DNA of 64,000 nt from assembly GCA_963668595.1 (NCBI GenBank), contig OY764876.1:3968001-4032000 (forward strand), given 5' to 3'. The notes under the pieces were generated by a model. The model was given only the letters and a program-made list of their open reading frames with translations. It was not told the origin of the DNA and made no database searches. Shown here piece after piece: positions 8,158 to 17,444 of the stretch. Source of the DNA: GWE2-42-39 sp963668595 (lineage in GTDB: Bacteria > Bacteroidota > Bacteroidia > Bacteroidales > Prolixibacteraceae). Within the stretch, counting starts at the first letter, position 1; the number at the start of each line of letters is the position of its first letter. The position numbers were made by a program, and so were the translations under genes.

Positions 8158-9212
8158 GGCTGAAGTTTTAAACTGAAATCAACGGTATATGTTTGCTCAC
8201 TTTCTTCAATCCGAAGTTTGTATAACCCCGGATAGCGTAAAGTAAGTCGTTTTTTTAGATTTTCGAGTCCAAAGCCAGAACTTTCGCTTCGTTTTCGCTG
8301 AAAAACAGGATTGCTGGTAAACAGGTTCAGACTATCGTTTCGATCGTTGATTCGTATAATAATTTCAGATGGTTCTTTGTAACTAACTCCGTGTTTAAAC
8401 GTGTTTTCAATAATCGGGATCAGCAGCATGGGTTCTATCTCCAGCGATTTGTTGCTCACTTCTTTTTCGTAAATAATCTGCACATCCGAGGCCAGCCGAA
8501 GTTTTTGCAATTCAATAAAATTATCGAGGTAGTTGAGCTCCTCGGCCAGACTAACTGTTTCGCGGTTGGCCTGGTAAATCATGTAGCGCAGCAGTTCGGA
8601 AAGCTTTACAACGGCAACCGGAGCACTTTCTGATTTTTGTACAGTAAGCGAATAAATGCTGTTGAGCGAATTGAACAGAAAATGCGGGCTTACCTGCGAT
8701 TTGAGCAACGATAATTCGGCTTCCAGCTTTTCTTTCTGAGCCTGAGTTTTTTGTTTTTCTTCGTGTCGCCAGCGCTGGTAAACACACCAGCCGGTACTCA
8801 TGGCAAAGAAAAAGGTAATCTGGCTGAGATTCCGGAATGTACCCCACATCGAAAGATGGTAGCCGCGTTCGATAAAACGATGTCTGAAATCGCGCCCGCC
8901 GCTATCAAGAGGAGCAGGCGGAAGCAGATGTTTGAATACCCAAATATCGATGAGCGGTTGAATCAACGAAAACACAGCAAAACACAGCAGGGTAAATATC
9001 AGGAACCAAGCAACTCGTTTTTTTTCCAGTGTAGCCGGGATTAATCCGTAAACATTTAAATAGAAATAGGACACAAGTAAAAGCATTTCCTTATTTCTGA
9101 AGATGAAACGCGACCATTCGAAAGTTTGTTCGGTGGTCAGATTCGGCAAAAAAAAGTACAACGACCAGATGGAAAGGTGAAGTAAGATGTTCAGAAAAAG
9201 ACGTTTGTGCAT
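8154..9212 (-). CDS. LytS/YehU-type membrane sensor histidine kinase
   Basis: This 352-residue protein has about four N-terminal transmembrane helices (residues 1-150) and a coiled-coil linker rich in Glu/Lys (155-172). The His-kinase box follows, with SQVSPHFLFNSLNSIYSL carrying the phosphorylated His. An ATPase domain contains LIPIIENTFKHG (N box) and SGFGLENLKKRL (G box). It partners the LytTR regulator immediately downstream, with a 4-bp overlap. No extracellular sensor domain is obvious, so the stimulus may be sensed in the membrane helices. Confidence 0.9.
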   Translation of the reverse strand: MHKRLFLNILLHLSIWSLYFFLPNLTTEQTFEWSRFIFRNKEMLLLVSYFYLNVYGLIPATLEKKRVAWFLIFTLLCFAVFSLIQPLIDIWVFKHLLPPAPLDSGGRDFRHRFIERGYHLSMWGTFRNLSQITFFFAMSTGWCVYQRWRHEEKQKTQAQKEKLEAELSLLKSQVSPHFLFNSLNSIYSLTVQKSESAPVAVVKLSELLRYMIYQANRETVSLAEELNYLDNFIELQKLRLASDVQIIYEKEVSNKSLEIEPMLLIPIIENTFKHGVSYKEPSEIIIRINDRNDSLNLFTSNPVFQRKRSESSGFGLENLKKRLTLRYPGLYKLRIEESEQTYTVDFSLKLQP

Positions 9213-9411
9213 GCTTGGTCAGAATTTCATGAATACTATTCGGCTTGAGTAAAAGTACAAGAGCTTTCGTGCTTTCGGAAAAAATATCGATAAAAAAGAA
9301 ATACTTTTCGACAGTCTGCTGATTTTATGCGAAGGACGTATCTGTTAATCACTGAATAAAATACACTGTCCTGAGCTGCAACGGAAGAGATGGTTGGTAT
9401 CGAAAATTGAA

Positions 9412-9419
9412 TATCTTTG
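9412..9419 (+). promoter_or_regulatory. Probable -7 element of lepA, within the 344-bp gap
   Basis: TATCTTTG matches TAnnTTTG and would give a leader of ~130 nt before the lepA ATG at 9557. The rest of the gap between the divergent kinase gene (ending near 9212) and lepA holds no convincing ORF or RNA that I can see. Confidence 0.5.
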
Positions 9420-9556
9420 CGGAAAATTGAATGAAAGAAGAGTTGCCGGCTTCCGGAAAAACGGAACTATTGTCCAACCCCGACTGTTCCTTTCTGATGG
9501 AGTTTGCTGGATGATGAAAGACTGATAACGTACTTATTTATACTATATAATAGACG

Positions 9557-11344
9557 ATGAAGAATATTCGTAATTTCTGTATCATTGCCCATATCGACCA
9601 CGGGAAAAGCACCCTGGCTGACCGCTTGTTGGAAATGACCAAAACAATCAGCGAGCGCGACATGACCGCACAGGTACTCGATAACATGGATCTGGAGAAA
9701 GAACGGGGCATTACCATTAAAAGTCATGCTATCCAGATGGACTATGAACTGAACGGCGAAAAATATGTGCTCAACTTGATTGATACTCCCGGACACGTGG
9801 ATTTCTCGTACGAAGTATCGCGCTCGATAGCTGCCTGCGAAGGCGCATTGCTGATTATTGATGCCTCTCAGGGAATTCAGGCACAAACCATTTCAAACTT
9901 ATACCTTGCACTGGAGCATGATCTGGAAATTATTCCGATCATGAATAAAATGGACCTTCCAAATGCGATGCCCGAAGTGGTGGAAGATCAGATAATCGAT
10001 TTGATCGGATGCCGTCGCACCGACATTATCCGCGCCAGTGGAAAAACAGGCGAAGGAGTGGAAGATATTTTGCATCGCATTGTTGAAGTGATTCCTGCAC
10101 CTCAGGGTGACGAAGAAGCTCCGCTGGAAGCATTGATTTTCGACTCGGTGTTTAATTCTTTCCGCGGAGTAATCGCCTATTTCAAAATTGTGAATGGCAC
10201 AATCAGCAAAGGCGATCACGTGAAATTTGTAAATACCAAACACGAATACGATGCCGACGAAGTAGGCGTTCTTCGGCTCAATATGGAACCGCGTAAAACC
10301 TTGAAAGCTGGCGACGTGGGCTACATTATTTCCGGCATTAAAACGGCCAAGGAAGTAAAAGTGGGCGATACAATTACTCATGTTGAACGGCCTTGCGCAA
10401 AAGCAATTGAAGGCTTCGAAGAGGTGAAACCGATGGTTTTTGCCGGTGTTTACCCAATTGATGCCGAAGATTATGAAGATTTGCGCGCCTCAATGGAAAA
10501 ACTGCAATTGAATGATGCTTCGCTTACTTTCGAGCCTGAATCGTCGGCCGCACTGGGATTTGGTTTCCGTTGTGGTTTCCTCGGAATGTTGCATATGGAC
10601 ATCATTCAGGAACGACTTGATCGCGAATTCGACATGAATGTGATTACTACCGTGCCCAACGTTTCGTACCTGGCGCACCTCACCGATGGAAATACGCAGT
10701 TGGTGTATAATCCGTCGGGAATGCCGTCGCAAAATGTAATCTCCGAAATTGATGAACCTTATATCCGTGCGCAGGTAATTACCAAAACCGACTTCATCGG
10801 TCAGGTAATGACATTGTGTTTGGACAAGCGCGGAACACTGATAAAACAGGACTACCTGACGACCGACCGGGCAGAGCTGGCTTTCGATCTTCCGCTGGGT
10901 GAAATTGTATTCGATTTTTACGATAAACTGAAATCAATCTCGAAAGGATATGCTTCGTTCGACTATCACCAAATTGGTTATCGTCCGGCCAAATTGGTTC
11001 GTCTCGATATTTTGCTGAATGGAGAAATGGTGGATGCTCTTTCAACCTTGATTCACTTTGATAATGCCTATAATTTTGGCCGTCGCATGTGCGAGAAACT
11101 GAAAGAACTGATTCCGCGTCAGCAATTCGATATTGCTATTCAGGCGGCAATTGGAGCTAAAATTATTGCCCGCGAAACTATTAAAGCTGTGCGCAAAGAT
11201 GTTACCGCAAAATGTTATGGTGGTGATATTACCCGTAAACGTAAGCTGTTGGAAAAACAGAAAAAAGGTAAAAAGCGCATGAAGCAGGTTGGTAATGTTG
11301 AAGTGCCACAAAAAGCATTTATGGCTGTACTGAAATTGGATTAA
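9557..11344 (+). CDS. lepA: Elongation factor 4 (back-translocating GTPase LepA)
   Basis: This 595-residue translational GTPase has the G1 motif AHIDHGKST at residues 10-18, G3 DTPGHVDFSYEVSR and G4 NKMD. The LepA-specific C-terminal domain contains GGDITRKRKLLEKQKKGKKR. EF4 binds stalled or mistranslocated ribosomes and promotes back-translocation. Length matches the family. A strong hairpin terminator lies 17 bp after the stop. Its codon use and base composition resemble the neighbours, so it is core. Confidence 0.97.
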   Translation: MKNIRNFCIIAHIDHGKSTLADRLLEMTKTISERDMTAQVLDNMDLEKERGITIKSHAIQMDYELNGEKYVLNLIDTPGHVDFSYEVSRSIAACEGALLIIDASQGIQAQTISNLYLALEHDLEIIPIMNKMDLPNAMPEVVEDQIIDLIGCRRTDIIRASGKTGEGVEDILHRIVEVIPAPQGDEEAPLEALIFDSVFNSFRGVIAYFKIVNGTISKGDHVKFVNTKHEYDADEVGVLRLNMEPRKTLKAGDVGYIISGIKTAKEVKVGDTITHVERPCAKAIEGFEEVKPMVFAGVYPIDAEDYEDLRASMEKLQLNDASLTFEPESSAALGFGFRCGFLGMLHMDIIQERLDREFDMNVITTVPNVSYLAHLTDGNTQLVYNPSGMPSQNVISEIDEPYIRAQVITKTDFIGQVMTLCLDKRGTLIKQDYLTTDRAELAFDLPLGEIVFDFYDKLKSISKGYASFDYHQIGYRPAKLVRLDILLNGEMVDALSTLIHFDNAYNFGRRMCEKLKELIPRQQFDIAIQAAIGAKIIARETIKAVRKDVTAKCYGGDITRKRKLLEKQKKGKKRMKQVGNVEVPQKAFMAVLKLD

Positions 11345-11360
11345 ACGAACTACACTATAA

Positions 11361-11397
11361 AAAAGCCCTGTTGAGTAAATCGACAGGGCTTTTTTTT
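11361..11397 (+). terminator. Terminator after lepA
   Basis: AAAAGCCCTGT pairs with ACAGGGCTTTT around an 11-nt loop and is followed by seven T. Confidence 0.9.
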
Positions 11398-11408
11398 GCT
11401 GTTTGTCC

Positions 11409-11441
11409 ATTTATCGAACGAACCCAAGTCGTCCGATAAAC
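11409..11441. repeat. Dispersed palindrome, copy 1 (11-nt loop type)
   Basis: ATTTATCGAAC and GTCCGATAAAC form an imperfect 11-bp stem around the 11-nt loop GAACCCAAGTC. Two related palindromes occur at 25729-25763 and 26899-26939, with the same arm and loop lengths. Confidence 0.6.
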
Positions 11442-11515
11442 AGCAAAGAACAATAATCTGCTTAACAGATGGCCGCTTTTTTTTCTATATTCATCTCCTG
11501 AAAAATATTTACGCT

Positions 11516-12379
11516 ATGAAACCAATCCGGTTGGTACTAATCATCGTCTTGCTTTTCCCTTTTCTGCTGGCAAAAGCACAAGAAACACAAACCGTAAAAA
11601 TTAATGGAATCACGCGTTCCTATTTGCTGCATTTACCTGTCAATATGAAAAAAGATGCCCCATTGGTACTGGTATTGCATGGATACGGAGGTACTGCTGA
11701 TCCAAAAAAGTATGGCATGAACGAGGTCAGCGACAAATATGGCTTTGCAGTATGCTATCCTCAAGGCGAAAAAGACGGGCGTGGAAAAAACTGCTGGAAT
11801 GTAGGCTATCCGTTTCAGTCGGATATGAAAATTGATGATGTTGATTTTTTGTGCAAACTGGCTAACTACTTACAGAAAAAACACCTTCTGAGTAAAAAAA
11901 ATACCTTCTGTACCGGAATGTCCAATGGTGGAGAGATGTGCTATGTTCTGGCCAGTCAACGGGCCGATGTATTTTCGGCAGTAGCACCAATTGCCGGATT
12001 AACCATGGAATGGCTTTATAAATCGTGTCCCTGCCCAAAAAATCCAATTCCCGTATTCGAAGTTCATGGTACCAAAGATAAAACCTCAGCATGGAACGGT
12101 GACCTGCAAAACGCCGGAGGCTGGGGTGCTTACATGCCTGTCCCTATCGCCATTAACTTCTGGGTTGCCGCCAACCGATGCACTCAGGAAATCACCGATA
12201 CGCTTCCCAAACTCAATAATGAGAGCGACCATCTGGTTGTCTCGCATAAGTTCATTAACGGAATAAATGGACACGAAGTATGGTTATACGAAATCATTAA
12301 CGGAACCCATAGCTGGGCGAATAAAGACCTGAATACTGCTGACGAAATTTGGAGTTTCTTTCAAAAATTTCTGAAATAA
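11516..12379 (+). CDS. Secreted alpha/beta-hydrolase esterase (polyhydroxybutyrate depolymerase/feruloyl esterase-like)
   Basis: This 287-residue protein begins with a signal peptide (residues 1-21, ending AKA-QE). The alpha/beta-hydrolase core follows: LVLVLHGYGG, the nucleophile elbow TGMSNGGEM (Ser), the acid region VHGTKDKTSAW (Asp) and the catalytic His in INGTHSWAN. This arrangement is seen in the LpqC/PHB-depolymerase-like esterase family, which includes secreted feruloyl and acetyl xylan esterases. The ATG at 11516 is chosen because the signal peptide begins there; the open frame extends upstream to 11396 without homology. The substrate cannot be told from sequence alone. Confidence 0.85.
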   Translation: MKPIRLVLIIVLLFPFLLAKAQETQTVKINGITRSYLLHLPVNMKKDAPLVLVLHGYGGTADPKKYGMNEVSDKYGFAVCYPQGEKDGRGKNCWNVGYPFQSDMKIDDVDFLCKLANYLQKKHLLSKKNTFCTGMSNGGEMCYVLASQRADVFSAVAPIAGLTMEWLYKSCPCPKNPIPVFEVHGTKDKTSAWNGDLQNAGGWGAYMPVPIAINFWVAANRCTQEITDTLPKLNNESDHLVVSHKFINGINGHEVWLYEIINGTHSWANKDLNTADEIWSFFQKFLK

Positions 12380-12441
12380 ACTCAGCAAAACTTTAAACCT
12401 TTCTTTTATCGAATCCTGACAAATTATAAAAATCTTTCTCC

Positions 12442-13773
12442 ATGGGCATTATCACAACGTCATTGCTGGTTTTATGCAGCATTCTCGCCATCATATTTCT
12501 TACTTCAAAGCTGAAGCTGAATGCTTTTATTTCGCTTTTTCTGGTTTCGCTTTCTCTTGCGTTGCTTACAATTCCGGATGCCAATATTCTGAATATTCTT
12601 AAAGATGGTTTCGGTACAACCATGGGGGCTATTGGCTTTCTGATTATATTCGGAGCGATCATTGCCATTGTTCTCGAAAAAAGTGGAGGGGCTGTAAGTA
12701 TTGCCAGATATATGCTTTCGAAAACAGGCGAAAAACGGGCTCCGGCAGCTTTGGGGATTGCCGGTTTTCTAGCCGGACTGCCTATCTTTTGCGATTCAGG
12801 ATACATTATTCTTAGCGGATTAGCCAAATCGTTCAGTGCCCGCACCAAAATAGCCATGCCTTTCATTGCCGTTGTGCTGGCATGTTCGCTGTATTCGGTG
12901 CATTGTCTGGTGCCAACTCATCCGGGAGCATTGGCGGCTTCGGGTATTATGAATGTCAATATCGGAAATCTGATACTGGGAGGTATTTTGTTTGCCATTC
13001 CGGGCGCTCTGGCTGCTTTTTTCTGGATACGAAGAATGACCAGCGGAAACACCTATCAACCAGCAACAGGCGCGCCCGAAAATGAAGAAACAAACGCACA
13101 AAATCTTCCATCTCCGTTCTTGTCGCTGTTGCCGGTAGTTGTACCGCTGATTTTAATCGCCGCTGCATCTTTATTTACTGTAATGGACTGGAAAACTCAA
13201 AACTATTTTTTCAAGATAGTCCAATTTATCGGTCAGCCTATTGCCGCCTTATTTATCGGAATGCTCCTGTCTTTTCTTCTACTGAAGAATATGAACATCA
13301 AACGCATTAACGGTGTTTTCGAAACAGCAATTGAAAAAGCAGGAACGATTCTGATTGTTACGGCTGCCGGAGGAATGTTCGGGATGGTTATTAAGGAAAC
13401 AGGTGTGGGGACGGCTGCCGGCGATTTCCTTAGCAAAACCGGATTGGGTTTAGCTGTTCCTTTTCTGATTGCCTTTCTGATGAAGACTGCTCAGGGATCA
13501 TCTACTGTAGCGATTATAACTACAGCATCGTTTGTGGCACCCATGCTGTCATCTCTTGGTCTCGATTCCGAATCAGGGAAATTGCTCGCCACCCTGGCAA
13601 TGGGGGCAGGATCGATGATGATTTCGCATGCCAACGATTCCTATTTCTGGGTGATTACCAAATTTTCCGACATTGACTCGGATACTACATTGCGGATTTT
13701 CTCTACTGCCACCATCGTAATGGGAATTACCGTTTTTGCTTGTATCTGGATGGCCTCTCTGGTTTTGTTGTAA
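12442..13773 (+). CDS. GntP family gluconate/organic acid:H+ permease
   Basis: This 443-residue inner-membrane transporter has about 11-12 hydrophobic helices. Family-typical stretches include GFGTTMGAIGFLIIFG, HCLVPTHPGALAASG and AQGSSTVAIITTASFVAP. GntP permeases import gluconate, idonate, glycerate or related sugar acids with protons. It follows the esterase gene by 62 bp on the same strand, so a shared role in using ester-linked or sugar-acid substrates is possible. The substrate cannot be resolved. Confidence 0.88.
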   Translation: MGIITTSLLVLCSILAIIFLTSKLKLNAFISLFLVSLSLALLTIPDANILNILKDGFGTTMGAIGFLIIFGAIIAIVLEKSGGAVSIARYMLSKTGEKRAPAALGIAGFLAGLPIFCDSGYIILSGLAKSFSARTKIAMPFIAVVLACSLYSVHCLVPTHPGALAASGIMNVNIGNLILGGILFAIPGALAAFFWIRRMTSGNTYQPATGAPENEETNAQNLPSPFLSLLPVVVPLILIAAASLFTVMDWKTQNYFFKIVQFIGQPIAALFIGMLLSFLLLKNMNIKRINGVFETAIEKAGTILIVTAAGGMFGMVIKETGVGTAAGDFLSKTGLGLAVPFLIAFLMKTAQGSSTVAIITTASFVAPMLSSLGLDSESGKLLATLAMGAGSMMISHANDSYFWVITKFSDIDSDTTLRIFSTATIVMGITVFACIWMASLVLL

Positions 13774-13903
13774 GCCGGATAGCTCTGTTTGCAATCGTCG
13801 AGTCTTTTTTGGTCTGTTCATCCCGGCTCCCATCGGTTCGGATACGTTCTGCCAATCGTGTCTATTATCGGGGTGATTTACTTGGTTGTGTGTAATTCAT
13901 TTT

Positions 13904-14278
13904 TCAACTTAATACCCATCCTATAGCTGATTCAAGAGTGCTAAATGGCCTGGAAATATAGCCATCGTCGTCAATTTGAACTAATATTGGAATTACAATA
14001 TCTTTGGGTTCCTCAGTAAGTACAGCAATTTTCAAGTTCCCGAATATGTCAAGATGTTTCTTATAGAATTCCGATATTGCTCTATGTTCGTTAATTTTTA
14101 TATTAAAATTTGAATTCCGATAATCTAGAATAAATCCTTTTGTTTCTTTCGGAATTAAATTATTCGCAAACGCATATTCCCATGAAGACTTAATATCTTC
14201 TATATTAGTTGATTCATAGTAGTACTTAAACAAAATACCGATTGAACTATCAAATTGATATTTAAATTTCTCTCCCAT
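13904..14278 (-). CDS. Hypothetical protein, possibly STAS/SpoIIAA-like fold
   Basis: This 124-residue soluble protein starts MGEKFKYQF and contains KGFILDYRNSNFNIK and ends PFSTLESAIGWVLS. The alternating strands and the C-terminal LESAIGWV helix recall small STAS/SpoIIAA-like proteins common in Bacteroidota, but no diagnostic motif proves this. The ATG at 14278 is preferred over an in-frame TTG at 14287 because a -7-like element (TATATTTG, minus strand 14285-14292) covers the TTG. The gene is A+T-rich compared with the neighbouring gntP and is the last minus-strand gene before the core resumes. No attC-like site bounds it clearly. Confidence 0.6.
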   Translation of the reverse strand: MGEKFKYQFDSSIGILFKYYYESTNIEDIKSSWEYAFANNLIPKETKGFILDYRNSNFNIKINEHRAISEFYKKHLDIFGNLKIAVLTEEPKDIVIPILVQIDDDGYISRPFSTLESAIGWVLS

Positions 14279-14400
14279 TAAATTCAAATATAAATATTTT
14301 AATAGAAAATCAAGTTTTTTACAAAAATGCTAATTGCAAATCAGCATTAGCCGCTGCGAGCGGGGATGTCTCAAGGAGCGGGATGAACGGATTCAAAAAC

Positions 14401-14649
14401 TCAAAGAACTTTCAACCGGGAGATTTCGTCTTTGCTTTCAACCATAATCCGAGTGTTCATTAAATCTTTACGGTCATATTTTTTTATCCATTCGTTGACC
14501 GTACTGCTTTGCAGCCCATAAATGCGGGATAACTCTCTTTTGGAGTATTTTCCAGTACTAAGTTCGGCTAAAATTTTGAGTTTGAAACTCTCGCTGTAAC
14601 GTCGGGTTACTTGTTCATTTCTATCATTTAAAATCAATAATTTTTTCAA
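14401..14649 (-). pseudogene. Truncated IS3-family transposase OrfA fragment
   Basis: The 82-residue frame reads TRRYSESFKLKILAELSTGKYSKRELSRIYGL and later VNEWIKKYDRKDLMNTR, an IS3-type OrfA helix-turn-helix. It stops right after DEISRL, where a complete OrfA would continue into its leucine zipper, and no OrfB is present. Its 5' end overlaps the 3' end of the upstream 198-residue gene by 26 bp. It appears to have inserted there and then decayed. It sits where a sixth attC-like site would be expected and may have removed it. Confidence 0.75.
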
Positions 14650-15220
14650 TGTCGATGCTCATGCTGTCAAATGCGTCATTTATTGGTTTAGAAATAATTG
14701 CAGAGACAAAAAGTGAGAAAAAATAAATCAATATCATAAGAGTTAAGCCAAAAATGATCCTAATAAAAGTATATTTAGCAATTTTAAAACCGGTAATCTT
14801 TTCTAACAAATTGAATCTGGTTATTAGAAAACTTATTAGAGTTACTGTTAAGACCCAAATTGGAAATACCAATATAGCTCTCCAAATTTCTCTATATGCT
14901 AAAAGCCAGTATAGGATTATGCCCAAAACTGAAAAACTTAAAACATTCTCAAATAGTATTAATCTCCAAGAAGATGGTTTTGGAGGAAATTTTGTCCATA
15001 ATTCCAACCAGACTATAATTGTAATTGTCAGAAAGACAAACGACAAAATATTTCCAATTGGTTTAATTGTCAAGTTATAGGAAAAAACTGTCAGAGCAGT
15101 AAAAACTCCTAGTACAGATATGAGTTTACTATTATTCTCAATATAATCCGAAAGAGAATTTGGCTTTTTAATCTCAGAATCATTTGATTCTACTGAATTG
15201 TCGTTGTCTTTTTGTCTCAT
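14624..15220 (-). CDS. Hypothetical membrane protein (cassette 6)
   Basis: This 198-residue protein has a polar N-terminus (residues 1-28) and about five hydrophobic segments, around 34-50, 56-73, 88-108, 116-132 and 145-175. I recognise no family. Its ATG is 44 bp after the GTTAGAC box of the IS-interrupted attC-like site at 15264-17082, as expected for a cassette gene. Its 3' end runs into a decayed IS3 fragment. Low G+C relative to the core supports acquisition. Confidence 0.65.
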   Translation of the reverse strand: MRQKDNDNSVESNDSEIKKPNSLSDYIENNSKLISVLGVFTALTVFSYNLTIKPIGNILSFVFLTITIIVWLELWTKFPPKPSSWRLILFENVLSFSVLGIILYWLLAYREIWRAILVFPIWVLTVTLISFLITRFNLLEKITGFKIAKYTFIRIIFGLTLMILIYFFSLFVSAIISKPINDAFDSMSIDIEKIIDFK

Positions 15221-15272
15221 TTCCAGTTTTGAATTATCGTTCGCAAGTTGCGCTTACACTGACGTCTAACGG

Positions 15273-16957
15273 CAGTCTGTCTAAAAACCTCCAAATTCAA
15301 TGCTATTCAATTTGATATTGGGGCTATAAAGCAGCGATTTGAAAGTAGTGATAAATTTTTATTTTCAGAATAAAAATGCTTGTTGATTTTTGAAATGGTT
15401 CAATAAAGCGGTTTTTGAGCCTCAAAAACGATGATAAAACAGATTTGTATGCTCCAAATACTTTTGTCCCCAGCAAATTGATAATCCGTCGGAGATTGCA
15501 TGCAGTGAGAACCAGACCGCAATCGGCTTCCGCTCGTTGTTTGTACCTTTTTGTTATGATATAATTGAATCCCCACTGTCGTTTTATTGTCCCGAAAGGA
15601 TGTTCAACAATGGCCTGCCTGCGTTTGTATAATTTTTCGCTGTTCTGAACTCTCTTTTTGTTGTTCTCAATGCTTCCGGCAAACTCGCTACGCCTGACCT
15701 GCTTGCCATTGACGGCCGACTTGGTACAACGGGGACGAACCGGACATGTTTTGCAAAGAGGAGTTGTATAGTTTCTGAATCGGTACGACACCTCTCCTGC
15801 GTCGTTTTTTGCCTGGTGCCAGTACCCGGTAGTGGTCAGTGTATGGCCTTGCAAACAGGTGTAAGTATCTGCTTGGGGATTATAGTGAAAATGCTCTACG
15901 TCGTAGTCCGGATCGGGTGCATGTGAGGCTCCTGAGAATGGAGGAATGGCCACGATTGCCTGAATGCCCAGAGTATCAGCAATCGCCAGTTCGCTACCGG
16001 TATGATAGCCTTTGTCGTAGAGTGCAGTAAACTGATTGTTTCTTAAAATGGTTTTTGCCCTTCGGAGCATCGGCCCCATGGCCTTTTTATCATTGTTGTT
16101 GGTTACCCGATAGTCAATAGGAATATTGTTTTGTGCATCCACCGTGGTTTGAAGACTGTAAGCTACTTCAGTAATATTGTTGCGGGTAATCATGTGGCGG
16201 CTGTCGGGATCAGAGGTAGAGATTTGTGCCTGCCCGGATTGCTTTAACTGCTGCTCTATTTGCTGATAACCCACCCTTCGTTGCTCGTGTTTGAATATCT
16301 CTTTTTTGATCTCTTCCGCGTCTTTGTCGTTTTCGGCTAATGCTTTCTGATACTCGGTAAGTTTGTTTTCAATGTATTCCAGATGACGGTCAATCTTCTT
16401 CTGGTTGTAATTATTTTTCTTACTGTTTTGTGCTCTGAGTTTAGTACTGTCACCGGCCAGTAATTTTCCGCCAATCAGGTTAAAATACTGAGCGATTCTG
16501 ACCGTTTCGCGGAATACTTTCTTTATTGCCTGCGGATTATCTCTTCGGAAATTGGAAATCGTATTGTGATCGGGGGTCAAGTTCTTCAAAAGCCATATCA
16601 CTTCAATATTACGACGGCATTCTTTCTCTAGCTGTCTTGACGAGCGGATACGGTTCATATACCCGTAAATGAAAAGTTTCAGCAGGTCTCCCGGATGATA
16701 AGCAGGTCTGCCGTTCTCGCTGAAATCAATTCGGAATCCCATTTCTGAAAGATTTAATTTCTCAACAAACACATCAATCAGGCGAACCTCGTTGTCTTTA
16801 TCGATTGCCAGATCCAGTGAAATGGGAAATAAATGGGTTTGATTGCGATCTTGTCCTTGAATATATTTCATGTTTCAAGATAACAATCCCTTCTCGTATT
16901 ATACTTGCTTTCCCTGATTTGTTTTCAACAATCGAATGTGGGTTTTTAGACAGTCTG
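15273..16957 (-). mobile_element. IS1182-like insertion sequence, copy 1 (1685 bp)
   Basis: The ends are CAGTCTGTCTAAAAACC at left and its near-perfect complement GGTTTTTAGACAGTCTG at right, one mismatch in 17. The element is flanked by the 4-bp direct repeat ACGG (15269-15272 and 16958-16961). It holds one transposase gene on the minus strand. Copy 2 at 18895-20579 has exactly the same length and near-identical sequence. Both sit inside attC-like sites at the same internal position. Confidence 0.9.
15324..16871 (-). CDS. IS1182-like transposase (copy 1)
   Basis: This 515-residue DDE transposase has the N-terminal helical region with GRPAYHPGDLLKLFIYGYMN, typical of IS1182/ISL-type elements. 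The middle of the protein has LAGDSTKLRAQNSKKNNYN, TVDAQNNIP and ALYDKGYHTGSEL, consistent with DDE positions. A Cys-rich zinc-binding-like patch reads CKTCPVRPRCT, and the C-terminal motif is HPFGTIKRQWGFNYI. It differs from copy 2 at five residues (for example DPDYD/DLDYD). It appears intact. Confidence 0.92.
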   Translation of the reverse strand: MKYIQGQDRNQTHLFPISLDLAIDKDNEVRLIDVFVEKLNLSEMGFRIDFSENGRPAYHPGDLLKLFIYGYMNRIRSSRQLEKECRRNIEVIWLLKNLTPDHNTISNFRRDNPQAIKKVFRETVRIAQYFNLIGGKLLAGDSTKLRAQNSKKNNYNQKKIDRHLEYIENKLTEYQKALAENDKDAEEIKKEIFKHEQRRVGYQQIEQQLKQSGQAQISTSDPDSRHMITRNNITEVAYSLQTTVDAQNNIPIDYRVTNNNDKKAMGPMLRRAKTILRNNQFTALYDKGYHTGSELAIADTLGIQAIVAIPPFSGASHAPDPDYDVEHFHYNPQADTYTCLQGHTLTTTGYWHQAKNDAGEVSYRFRNYTTPLCKTCPVRPRCTKSAVNGKQVRRSEFAGSIENNKKRVQNSEKLYKRRQAIVEHPFGTIKRQWGFNYIITKRYKQRAEADCGLVLTACNLRRIINLLGTKVFGAYKSVLSSFLRLKNRFIEPFQKSTSIFILKIKIYHYFQIAAL

Positions 16958-17135
16958 ACGGTGGCGGTATGAAATCGTTGGGGATTGCGGGCTACTTTCC
17001 TGTCAAGTTACACCGAACTTAATGCGTGGTATAACTCTTGGATAACCACCTAAACCCCAATGTTTTATACCGCGTGTTATGCGGTCGTAGTTTTATGATT
17101 TTACAGTCGTTATAGATTCGTCAGGTTTGATAAAT

Positions 17136-17405
17136 TTATTTTTTTGATTTAATCTTTTTAATGCCTTGTTCAATTGAAAAAAATGCAACAGAACCTAATG
17201 GACCAAAAACACCTTTTACTGTTCCCTTAGTTAGCTGTTTAGCTGCATTAGCTATAGGATGTTTTTTCTGCCATTCTTCTTCTTCAATAGCACTTTCACC
17301 AATTTTCTGCATAACATCAATATTATATTTTTTCTTTATAGCATTGTTTACTTTGTCAATTGAATTTACATAGCCATTCACCATTTTTATAAAAAAGTCA
17401 CTCAT
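17136..17405 (-). CDS. Small hypothetical protein (cassette 5, third gene)
   Basis: This 89-residue protein is amphipathic. It begins MSDFFIKMVNGYV, has a charged helix in the middle (EEEEWQKKHP), and a Gly/Ala/Phe-rich hydrophobic stretch GTVKGVFGPLGSVAFF before a Lys-rich tail. No family is recognised. It shares with the 88-residue protein of the same cassette a Gly-rich, membrane-interacting C-terminal half and a terminal basic tail. The stop lies 53 bp before the GTTATGC box of the attC-like site 5. Confidence 0.55.
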   Translation of the reverse strand: MSDFFIKMVNGYVNSIDKVNNAIKKKYNIDVMQKIGESAIEEEEWQKKHPIANAAKQLTKGTVKGVFGPLGSVAFFSIEQGIKKIKSKK

Positions 17406-17444
17406 AGTACTAATCTATTTAGTATTAATAAAAAAAATGATTTT

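Larger units (their letters stand above)
15264..17082 (-). repeat. attC-like recombination site 5, interrupted by an IS
   Basis: Ignoring the 1685-bp IS and one copy of its ACGG target, the site is ~130 bp. Read on the plus strand it begins GTCTAAC (15264-15270), matching RYYYAAC. It ends GTTATGC (17076-17082), close to GTTRRRY. The arms CGGTAT-AAA-TTGGGG and CCCCAA-TTT-ATACCG pair over about 20 bp with small bulges. The pairing is restored only when the IS is removed. It separates the three-small-gene cassette from the 198-residue membrane protein gene. Confidence 0.75.

Noticed and set aside
13774..13903. Possible array end or att site between gntP and the 124-residue gene
   Set aside because: I saw no box pair, repeat or palindrome there that matches the array sites.
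14325..14355. Palindrome ATGCTAAT...ATTAGC as a sixth attC-like site
   Set aside because: Too short, no R-box 7-mers on either side and no long arms; probably an unrelated hairpin.
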